Shown here piece by piece: positions 1 to 5,277 of a stretch of DNA of 5,828 bases (positions are counted from its first letter, which is position 1; each line of letters begins with the position of its first letter). The stretch comes from Thermoplasmata archaeon. Lineage in GTDB: Archaea; Thermoplasmatota; Thermoplasmata; Thermoplasmatales; Thermoplasmataceae. The notes below the pieces were generated by a model that was given only the letters and a program-made list of their open reading frames with translations, did not search any database and was not told the origin of the DNA. The DNA is taken from assembly GCA_021811505.1 (NCBI GenBank), contig JAJZOM010000256.1:1-5828 (forward strand), in the 5' to 3' direction. The position numbers and the translations under genes were made by a program.

Positions 1-251
1 CCCTTCATATCGGCGACGAAGCCAAATATTGCTCCTCCAACCAGCTGGCCAATAATTGTTGCTACTCCAACGAGCGCAGACAATGCCGGTGTTAATCCAA
101 ATAACGGACCTATAAAGATAAGGGCCGGACCTATTACGAGCAGATCGTATCCGTCCAGAAAATAGCCCATGTCCGACAGAGCCGTTATGAAATAATGGTA
201 ACGTCTTGGCTTTAGACTGTCCATTTCTCTCAAAAATTGACTTTCAGTCAT
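1..251 (-). CDS. MFS transporter, N-terminal fragment (gene continues beyond the left edge)
   Basis: Reading leftward from an ATG at 251 gives 83 full codons plus a partial glycine codon, open to the window edge. The product looks like the start of a major facilitator superfamily permease of the inner membrane. A short charged N-terminus (about residues 1-18) leads into a first membrane segment that carries the DGYD motif (33-36), typical of sugar/metabolite:H+ symporters. A second hydrophobic, glycine-rich segment (about 58-80) ends in GFVADMKG (77-84), which is the MFS motif A loop between helices 2 and 3 (G-x3-D-x-K/R-G). The remaining ten or so helices lie outside the window, so the substrate cannot be named. 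It lies 108 bases downstream of glycerol kinase in the same direction, so a role in uptake of glycerol or a related compound is possible but only inferred. There is no clear Shine-Dalgarno sequence; the start is chosen because it precedes the conserved helix by the usual distance and lies about 26 bases from a TATA-like box. Confidence 0.88.
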   Translation of the reverse strand, partial: MTESQFLREMDSLKPRRYHYFITALSDMGYFLDGYDLLVIGPALIFIGPLFGLTPALSALVGVATIIGQLVGGAIFGFVADMK

Positions 252-272
252 CTTGTGCCTTACAAATATCAG

Positions 273-285
273 CTTTTTAATTTTT
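273..285 (-). promoter_or_regulatory. Candidate TATA box for the MFS gene
   Basis: On the minus strand this reads GAAAAATTAAAAAG-like: an A-rich BRE-like stretch followed by an AT box. Its centre is about 26-27 bases upstream of the ATG at 251, which would place transcription initiation at or next to the start codon (a leaderless mRNA). A second AT-rich run, TATATATTCTATAG-like around 300-315, is an alternative box that would give a leader of roughly 30 bases. The rest of the 252-359 gap shows no other gene or RNA structure that I can support. Confidence 0.45.
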
Positions 286-359
286 CTGTATCGAAATACT
301 ATAGAATATATATCCAGATGAGGTTAATTTCAAAGAAGTAGTAACTTGTTCCAATCTCC

Positions 360-1844
360 TCAGAGGTCTTTGAGTCTACCGAGAGTCTTTTGCCATCCAT
401 GGTAAATCCGGTCACCTATGGGCCTGTCTATTTCTGGGGAGTAAGATTCGCCGGATTCATTCAGGAACTTTCCAACTTCACTGATCGGAATTTGTTCAAA
501 AACAGCCAAGGAAAGCGCCGCAGCCCCTTTTGCAGTAATGCTTCCTGAGTTAGCTGGAACTGTAATGGGAATACCCAATATGTCCGCAAGAAACTGGTTG
601 AACTCTGGGTTGTTTGTTAATCCTCCGTCGATCCTGAGTCCGTTTATATCAATTTTCAGAGATGCCTCAAAAGCCCTGAGGATATCCTTAGTTCTGTAGG
701 CTATTGAAGCGATGGCGGACACAAGTAAATCCTCCTTGGATGTCGCGTAATTGAGACCCACTATCGCTCCCCTCATATTCGGGTCCCAGTAAGGAGCGCC
801 GAGCCCCTGAAGGGAGTTCACAAAATACAGGCCCGGATTCTTCAGGACTCTTGATGTTATTTCAGTGATGTCGTCGTCATTGAAATCTATCTTGATTGAC
901 TTTCTAAGCCATTCCATCAATCCTCCAGCTAAAAAAATGCTTCCTTCAAGACAGAAATTCCTGCCACCGGATTCGTCCGTAAAGGCAATGGACGTGAGAA
1001 GATTTTTGTCGTACACAGGATTGGGACCGGTATTGGTCAATATGAAAGCCCCGGTACCGTAGCTGCTTTTTGTCTGTCCTCTTGACATGGAACCGTGACC
1101 CAGTAGTGAAGCCTGTTGATCCCCGATAATTGAAAATATCGGGGAACTGAATCCTACAGCTTCCGTGCTGGTATCTGCAATATGCGAAGCTGACGGGAGA
1201 ACACTTGGAAGAATTTCATATGGTATCCCGAGAATGTCGAGTATTTCCTGATCCCAGTCCAGAGAATGAATGTTGAATAGCATGGTTCTGGAAGCATTGG
1301 ACGGGTCAGTTACATTATCTGATCCCCCGCTAAGATTCCACACAAGCCATGAATCCACTGTCCCGACTGCGAGTCTGTTTTCCTTAATAAGTGCATCAAT
1401 TCCCGGAACGTTGTTTAACAGCCATTGGATCTTGCTTGCGCTGAAATACGTGTCCGGAATCAAGCCAGTCTTGGACTTGAAAAATGAAAAATGATCAGAC
1501 CTGAACCGTTCCACCAGGGAGCTATTGCGCCGGTCCTGCCATGATATTGCCTGGTGAATCGGTCGACCGTCACGTTTGTCCCAGGCAATTACTGTCTCCC
1601 TCTGGTTAGTTATTCCTACAGAAGCTATGTTACCTGCTTCTGTACCGGTTTTAAGCATCACGTCTCTGATGACCTTCCGTTGTTTATTCCATATTTCTTC
1701 TGGATCCTGCTCCGCCATACCTTGATTACCGTAAGACATCGATATTTTCTCTGAAGCTGATCCTATAAGTTTCAGGGAATTTGACCATATTGTAGCTTTG
1801 ACAGCAGTCGTACCAGAATCAATTGCCAGAATCACACCGGTCAT
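360..1844 (-). CDS. glpK: Glycerol kinase (FGGY carbohydrate kinase family)
   Basis: This 494-residue protein, the usual length for the family, phosphorylates glycerol with ATP to sn-glycerol 3-phosphate in the cytoplasm, feeding glycolysis and lipid backbone synthesis. The N-terminal ATP-phosphate motif AIDSGTT is at 7-13. The block GITNQRET (77-84) and SWQDRR (101-106) supply the glycerol-binding Arg82, Glu83 and Trp102. The first FGGY signature YFSASKIQWLLNN (133-145) fits the family pattern and includes Tyr133. DPSNASRTMLFNI (180-192) is close to the classical block. GDQQ (241-244) gives the catalytic base Asp242, and YGTGAF (262-267) gives Phe267. LEGSIFLAGG (299-308), GLGAPYWDP (347-355) and the adenine-side RIDGG (404-408) follow. 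The second FGGY signature (about 359-379) matches except for alanine at its last position. All residues equivalent to the E. coli glycerol contacts are present, so I call it glycerol kinase rather than xylulokinase or gluconokinase. The position of E. coli Arg236 (fructose 1,6-bisphosphate site) is Ser233, so that allosteric control is probably absent. The gene starts 73 bases after the upstream flavoprotein gene and has no obvious Shine-Dalgarno sequence. Confidence 0.95.
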   Translation of the reverse strand: MTGVILAIDSGTTAVKATIWSNSLKLIGSASEKISMSYGNQGMAEQDPEEIWNKQRKVIRDVMLKTGTEAGNIASVGITNQRETVIAWDKRDGRPIHQAISWQDRRNSSLVERFRSDHFSFFKSKTGLIPDTYFSASKIQWLLNNVPGIDALIKENRLAVGTVDSWLVWNLSGGSDNVTDPSNASRTMLFNIHSLDWDQEILDILGIPYEILPSVLPSASHIADTSTEAVGFSSPIFSIIGDQQASLLGHGSMSRGQTKSSYGTGAFILTNTGPNPVYDKNLLTSIAFTDESGGRNFCLEGSIFLAGGLMEWLRKSIKIDFNDDDITEITSRVLKNPGLYFVNSLQGLGAPYWDPNMRGAIVGLNYATSKEDLLVSAIASIAYRTKDILRAFEASLKIDINGLRIDGGLTNNPEFNQFLADILGIPITVPANSGSITAKGAAALSLAVFEQIPISEVGKFLNESGESYSPEIDRPIGDRIYHGWQKTLGRLKDL

Positions 1845-1866
1845 GGCAGTTCAAGGGTTTCCATGT

Positions 1867-1876
1867 ACTTAATTCT
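1867..1876 (-). promoter_or_regulatory. Candidate TATA box for glpK
   Basis: The minus strand reads AGAATTAAGT here, centred about 26-27 bases upstream of the glpK ATG at 1844. That spacing predicts transcription starting at the start codon and fits the lack of a Shine-Dalgarno sequence. It lies in the 73-base gap after the flavoprotein stop codon, where I see no convincing hairpin terminator. The match to an archaeal BRE/TATA consensus is only moderate. Confidence 0.35.
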
Positions 1877-1917
1877 GACCGGGCTTTTCTGGAATCCTGA
1901 TTCTAAAACGGTTTGGT

Positions 1918-3267
1918 TCATGAAGTCCCCATTCGCTTCAATTTGCCAAGCAGTACATCTGCCGCAACGCCTATTGGTTCCCAGGTCGGTGAAAATGGCG
2001 GTGAATAGGAATAGTCAATCTTGGTCAGGTCTTCCACCATCAATTTGGAATACATCGCGGATGCCAGGACGTCAAGGCGTTTTGCAACTCCTTCTTTTCC
2101 CATCAGGTTTGCTCCGATCAATCTGCGTGAACCAAGATCAGCGGTGAGTTTTATTGTAATTGGCGTCGCCCCGGGGTAATACGAAGCTTTTGAAGTTGAA
2201 GTTATCGTGGATGATACCGGCTTGAAGCCGGATTCCAGCGCCTCTTCGTCAGTCAGACCAACTCTGCCAATTTCCAGATCAAATACTTTCACTACCTCAG
2301 TTGCACAGATGCCGGCATATTCTGCACTGCCGCCGACTGCATTTTCACCCGCAGTTCTTCCTTCTTTGTTTGAACCGGTGGCAAGCGGGAAATATGTGTC
2401 CTTCCCATTCACCATATTCCTGGTGGTTGCTACATCGCCGGCTGCATATATGCCTCTGATATTGGTTTCCATGCGTTCGTTGACCTTAATCGCATTGGAA
2501 ACCCCTGTCAATATGCCTGCGTTCACAGCAATTTCACTGTTCGGAATCACACCAACTGAGACGAAAAGCAGATCAGCCGGGATATATCTGGAACCTGTTG
2601 TTACACCTGTAATTTTCCCATTTTCGCTATTTATCTTGTCTATCCGTGAATTCAATAGGATATCTATGCCATTACGCTTGAGGGTTTCCTTCACCGTTTC
2701 CATCATTTCCCTGTCAAGGCCCCTGAGTATCCTTTCTGATCTCTGGATTATTGAAACCTTGATGCCACGCTTGGTGAATGCTTCGGCCATCTCCAGGCCT
2801 ATGTATCCTGCTCCAACAATTACTGCATCTTTTGCTGATTTGACTGCATCTTCTATGGTTCTGAGTTCGTTGAGAGTCCTGAGTGTGTACACCCCTTTTA
2901 AGCCTGAAAATTCATCAGGAATACGTGCTCTGGCTCCAGTGGCTATAACCAGGGCATCATAATGATCGGAGAACATTCCTTCACTGGAATTCACGGCCAC
3001 CTCTTTTCTTTCCGGATTGATTTCCAGTACCTCTGAATTGATATGCACGTCAATTCGCCTCTCCCCGGTGAATTTGGACAACGGATAATGAATAAGGCTA
3101 TCAAAATCCGGGACAACCCCTCCAATGAAGAATGGCATTCCACAGGCGGAGTAAGAAACGTATGAGCCTTTTTCGTACACAACTACTTCACTTTCCGGCG
3201 AGTTCCTCCTTGCTCTGGATGCTGCACTCATTCCGGCTGCATCCCCACCAATTACTATAATTCTCAT
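1918..3267 (-). CDS. cdr: CoA-disulfide reductase / NAD(P)H oxidase-type flavoprotein
   Basis: From the ATG at 3267 this is a 449-residue class I pyridine nucleotide-disulfide oxidoreductase. The family transfers electrons from NAD(P)H through FAD to CoA disulfide, and in some members to oxygen or polysulfide, in the cytoplasm. The FAD-binding strand-loop IVIGGDAAGM is at about 4-13. The single redox cysteine sits in SYSACGMPFFIGG (38-50, Cys42), the S-x3-C arrangement of CoA-disulfide reductases and NADH oxidases rather than the CxxxxC pair of lipoamide or glutathione reductases. ATGARARIP (109-117) and the NAD(P)H loop GAGYIG (152-157) follow, then the second FAD motif YAAGD (274-278). The C-terminal dimerisation domain ends with a block carrying SYSPPFSPTWEP (420-431), whose tyrosine region helps bind CoA in the partner subunit. 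No C-terminal rhodanese domain is present. A GTG nine bases upstream (3276) is also in frame, but it forms part of the likely ribosome-binding site and the family normally begins at the ATG. The choice between CoA-disulfide reductase, NADH oxidase and polysulfide reductase cannot be made from sequence alone. Confidence 0.85.
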   Translation of the reverse strand: MRIIVIGGDAAGMSAASRARRNSPESEVVVYEKGSYVSYSACGMPFFIGGVVPDFDSLIHYPLSKFTGERRIDVHINSEVLEINPERKEVAVNSSEGMFSDHYDALVIATGARARIPDEFSGLKGVYTLRTLNELRTIEDAVKSAKDAVIVGAGYIGLEMAEAFTKRGIKVSIIQRSERILRGLDREMMETVKETLKRNGIDILLNSRIDKINSENGKITGVTTGSRYIPADLLFVSVGVIPNSEIAVNAGILTGVSNAIKVNERMETNIRGIYAAGDVATTRNMVNGKDTYFPLATGSNKEGRTAGENAVGGSAEYAGICATEVVKVFDLEIGRVGLTDEEALESGFKPVSSTITSTSKASYYPGATPITIKLTADLGSRRLIGANLMGKEGVAKRLDVLASAMYSKLMVEDLTKIDYSYSPPFSPTWEPIGVAADVLLGKLKRMGTS

Positions 3268-3271
3268 TGCT

Positions 3272-3276
3272 ATCAC
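3272..3276 (-). promoter_or_regulatory. Ribosome binding site of the flavoprotein gene, deciding ATG over GTG
   Basis: The minus strand reads GTGAT-AGCA-ATG. GTGAT matches the 3' part of GGAGGTGAT, the complement of the conserved archaeal 16S rRNA tail, with four bases before the ATG at 3267. That is a normal spacing. The same GTG could be read as an in-frame start adding three residues, but it is better explained as ribosome-binding sequence. Confidence 0.5.
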
Positions 3277-3302
3277 GTCACAGATAACAGAGTTTTAACC
3301 AG

Positions 3303-3310
3303 CTATAATT
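3303..3310 (-). promoter_or_regulatory. Candidate TATA box of the leftward flavoprotein gene
   Basis: The minus strand reads AATTATAG, about 37-43 bases upstream of the ATG at 3267. Initiation about 25 bases downstream would give a leader of around 14 bases, just long enough to include the GTGAT ribosome-binding site. This is consistent with the flavoprotein gene being first in the leftward group. Confidence 0.4.
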
Positions 3311-3357
3311 CTTTAGTGTTGAGCCAGTGTACACATGACCATTTGTGGCCTTTTCGA

Positions 3358-3377
3358 CTGATATCTGTTTTTATCAG
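3358..3377. repeat. Inverted repeat CTGATA-N8-TATCAG in the divergent intergenic region
   Basis: Two perfect 6-base arms (3358-3363 and 3372-3377) are separated by eight bases. The arms are too short and the loop too T-rich to argue for a stable terminator, and the element lies upstream of both divergent genes. An operator for a dimeric regulator is possible; chance is also possible for 6-base arms. Confidence 0.3.
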
Positions 3378-3380
3378 GTG

Positions 3381-3427
3381 TATCGATAACCTTAAGATAA
3401 AAAAGTAAATTAATACTATATCGATAA
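3381..3427. repeat. Two copies of the palindrome TATCGATA bracketing the S15 promoter
   Basis: TATCGATAA occurs at 3381-3389 and again at 3419-3427, 38 bases apart start to start. Its first eight bases are a perfect palindrome. The two copies flank the candidate BRE/TATA element for the S15 gene. Placement on either side of a core promoter is what operator sites often look like, but no regulator can be named from this window. Confidence 0.35.
3399..3415 (+). promoter_or_regulatory. Candidate BRE/TATA promoter of the S15-DHH operon
   Basis: A purine-rich BRE-like run (AAAAAAG) is followed by TAAATTAAT. The box centre near 3411 predicts initiation around 3437, which gives a leader of about 17 bases. 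That leader would contain AAGGA (3438-3442), a weak Shine-Dalgarno match ahead of the S15 ATG at 3454. Confidence 0.45.
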
Positions 3428-3453
3428 GGGTAAACTCAAGGATAACGATCAAA

Positions 3454-3891
3454 ATGGCACGAATGCATACAAGAAAGAGGGGAAAATCGAAATCAAGGAA
3501 AGTTTACAGCCAGGAAAAGCCTAACTGGATTCAGTTTACGAATGATGAAGTAGAAAAGATGATCGTTGACATGAAGAAGTCCGGATCAAGCAAGTCAGAC
3601 ATAGGAATAAAACTCAGGGATCAGTATGGAATACCTGGAGCAAAAGCAGTTCTGGGGAAAAAAATAGGTTCTGTCCTGAAGGATGCAGGAGTTGTTGATC
3701 CAGTCCCGGAAGATCTCATGAATTTGATCAAGAAATACCAGAATGTTTCGAAACATGTCGAGGCAAACAGTAAGGATCACAGTAACAAAAGGGGTCAGAT
3801 GCTACTAATGGCAAAAATTCTCAGACTCGTAAAGTACTACAAGAGAGAGGGGTACCTTTCGCGTGAATGGAATCTAGCCAAGGTCCTATAG
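3454..3891 (+). CDS. rps15: 30S ribosomal protein S15 (archaeal/eukaryotic uS15 type)
   Basis: This 145-residue protein is a primary binder of the central domain of 16S rRNA in the small ribosomal subunit. The N-terminus [14 protein letters not shown] is the typical basic archaeal start and fixes the initiation codon. Residues 1-60 form the extra N-terminal domain found in archaeal and eukaryotic S15/S13 but absent in bacteria, including [15 protein letters not shown] (about 50-64). The S15 core follows: [10 protein letters not shown] (85-94), then [12 protein letters not shown] (107-118) and [13 protein letters not shown] (123-135), which hold the rRNA-contacting residues of the family. Length is normal for archaea. 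The C-terminal tail after the conserved tryptophan (139) ends LAKVL; I recall many archaeal homologues ending in a short KY-type tail, so this looks slightly variant. It is the first gene of the rightward group, and its stop lies 4 bases before the DHH gene. Confidence 0.97.
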   Translation: MARMHTRKRGKSKSRKVYSQEKPNWIQFTNDEVEKMIVDMKKSGSSKSDIGIKLRDQYGIPGAKAVLGKKIGSVLKDAGVVDPVPEDLMNLIKKYQNVSKHVEANSKDHSNKRGQMLLMAKILRLVKYYKREGYLSREWNLAKVL

Positions 3892-3895
3892 TCAG

Positions 3896-5224
3896 ATGCT
3901 GAAAGAAATAATCGATCCGGAATTTTATAATTTACTAAAGGAAGGATCAGCCCGGATACTTGAAAACAAATATGTCAGGATACTGGCACATTATGATGGT
4001 GACGGTGGCAGCGCAGCAATAATACTTACCACTGCGCTAAGAAGGGCTGGAATTAAATTTCATCTTGGATTCATAAAAAGTCTGGATGGCAAAAGTTTTA
4101 ATGCGAGGATAGCCGAGTTCCCGGACGTATTTACTATTGTGGTTGATGCCGGATCAGACCAATCACAGCATATTATTGAATCGTCCAATGTGGTGATACT
4201 TGATCATCACTTCTTTGCAGACAATGATTTCAGGGGCCTAAACATCAATGCAAGGAAGTTTGGAATTGACGGCACAAGGGAAGCATGTGGTGCTTCGATG
4301 GCTTTTCTAATGGCCCTTGCCATGAATGAGCAAAATGCGGATCTTCTGCCTTTCATGCTATCCGGAGCAATATCTGATAAACAGGATATAGGCGGATTGT
4401 CCGGCCTTAACAAAACGATAATGGAACATTACGGCTCCGATCTCAAGCATGAGCATACCCTGAATCTAGAAGGGCCTACCATTCTGGATGGTATAACCTA
4501 TTCCACGGACCCTTTCTTTTTTGACCTGACGGGCAAACCGGACAACGTAAAAGCCAGTCTTGAGGCACTTGGCATAGACTCCGGCAAAGGAATTTTTGCG
4601 TTGACTGAGGATGAGAAGAGAAACCTTGTTGAATTCCTCTCAATAAGACTTCTTTCACAGTCTTGCGGCTCGGAAGCGTTGAAATACCTGGAGAATGATC
4701 TGATAAAGTTCAATAGAATTGATTTTACTTCAAAGGAGATTAGCACCATTGTGGACGGGAATGCAAAAATTGGATCGAATTCCGTCCCCATAGTGTATTT
4801 TCTTGGGGATACCTCTTATAGAGAGGAAATGGTGAACAACTGGCGCATTTTCAAGACAAAGCTGATCGAATATACTTACAGGGCATTCAAGGACATTTAC
4901 GAGGAGGAAAACGTAAGATACTTTTACGCACCGGAGTCTGAAATGGCAGGTGCCATTAGCGGAATCCTGATGCTCTACCTCCTTAAGCAGGATAAGCCGC
5001 TGATTGGCTTTAACGTCGGAAACCATGACACCAAGGTTTCTTCACGTGGCACCCGCAGACAGGTTCAGTATGGTCTCAACTTATCTAACATCATGAAAGA
5101 AAGCGCTCTTGAGGTGGGTGGATCAGGAGGGGGGCACGATATAGCCGCAGGGGCAGTCATACCGAGGGGAAAAGAGAAGCAGTTTGTGGAAATTGCCAAC
5201 CGCCTGATAGGAGAACAATTTTGA
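3896..5224 (+). CDS. RecJ/GAN-like DHH-family single-strand-specific exonuclease
   Basis: This 442-residue DHH-DHHA1 phosphoesterase belongs to the archaeal RecJ-like group. Members degrade single-stranded nucleic acid from the 5' end, and some (GAN) bind GINS as the archaeal counterpart of Cdc45 in the replicative helicase. The metal ligands are all visible: HYDGDGG (32-38, Asp34 and Asp36), VVDAGSD (82-88, Asp84), the defining DHH at 103-105, and AISDKQD (158-164, Asp161). The C-terminal DHHA1 substrate-binding domain has SSRGTRR (382-388) and the glycine-rich GGGHDIAAGA (411-420). An active nuclease is therefore expected, unlike catalytically dead Cdc45-type proteins. The start codon lies 4 bases after the S15 stop, with only a weak AAGGT upstream, which suggests translational coupling. 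S15 next to a RecJ-like gene is a recurring archaeal arrangement. The sequence does not show whether it binds GINS or works mainly in repair or RNA turnover; nanoRNase or other DHH phosphodiesterase activity is an alternative. Confidence 0.88.
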   Translation: MLKEIIDPEFYNLLKEGSARILENKYVRILAHYDGDGGSAAIILTTALRRAGIKFHLGFIKSLDGKSFNARIAEFPDVFTIVVDAGSDQSQHIIESSNVVILDHHFFADNDFRGLNINARKFGIDGTREACGASMAFLMALAMNEQNADLLPFMLSGAISDKQDIGGLSGLNKTIMEHYGSDLKHEHTLNLEGPTILDGITYSTDPFFFDLTGKPDNVKASLEALGIDSGKGIFALTEDEKRNLVEFLSIRLLSQSCGSEALKYLENDLIKFNRIDFTSKEISTIVDGNAKIGSNSVPIVYFLGDTSYREEMVNNWRIFKTKLIEYTYRAFKDIYEEENVRYFYAPESEMAGAISGILMLYLLKQDKPLIGFNVGNHDTKVSSRGTRRQVQYGLNLSNIMKESALEVGGSGGGHDIAAGAVIPRGKEKQFVEIANRLIGEQF

Positions 5225-5225
5225 A

Positions 5226-5236
5226 TTTTGGTTTTT
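5226..5236 (+). terminator. T-rich transcription terminator candidate after the DHH gene
   Basis: TTTTGGTTTTT begins two bases after the DHH stop codon. Archaeal RNA polymerase commonly terminates at short runs of T on the non-template strand without needing a hairpin. Its position just before the next candidate promoter suggests that the S15-DHH transcript may end here, at least in part. Confidence 0.4.
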
Positions 5237-5243
5237 GTCACTG

Positions 5244-5256
5244 AAAAGATTTAAGT
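5244..5256 (+). promoter_or_regulatory. Candidate BRE/TATA box for the RuvC-like gene, leaderless geometry
   Basis: GAAAAGATTTAAG combines an A-rich BRE-like part with a TTTAA core centred near 5252. This lies about 26 bases before the ATG at 5278, predicting an mRNA that begins at the start codon. There is no Shine-Dalgarno sequence in front of that ATG, which agrees with leaderless initiation. Confidence 0.5.
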
Positions 5257-5277
5257 CAATGAAAGATTATAAGATGA

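Noticed and set aside
865..2147. Several shorter plus-strand frames (865-1062, 1270-1494, 1554-1754, 1863-2147)
   Set aside because: All overlap glpK or the flavoprotein gene in antisense, lack plausible start signals, and show no protein family features.
2207..2962. A 251-codon open frame on the plus strand, antisense to the flavoprotein gene
   Set aside because: It lies wholly inside a gene with strong family motifs, its translation is low-complexity (serine, proline, isoleucine rich) with no recognisable domain, and long antisense frames are a common by-product of codon bias.
3268..3453. Possible small RNA or tRNA in the divergent gap
   Set aside because: No cloverleaf, kink-turn or C/D-box pattern is visible; the AT-rich content and palindromes fit promoter/operator sequence better.
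4207..5026. Minus-strand frames across the DHH gene (4207-4413, 4476-4658, 4498-4791, 4730-5026)
   Set aside because: They are antisense shadows of a gene whose catalytic motifs are complete; none has a promoter or family match.
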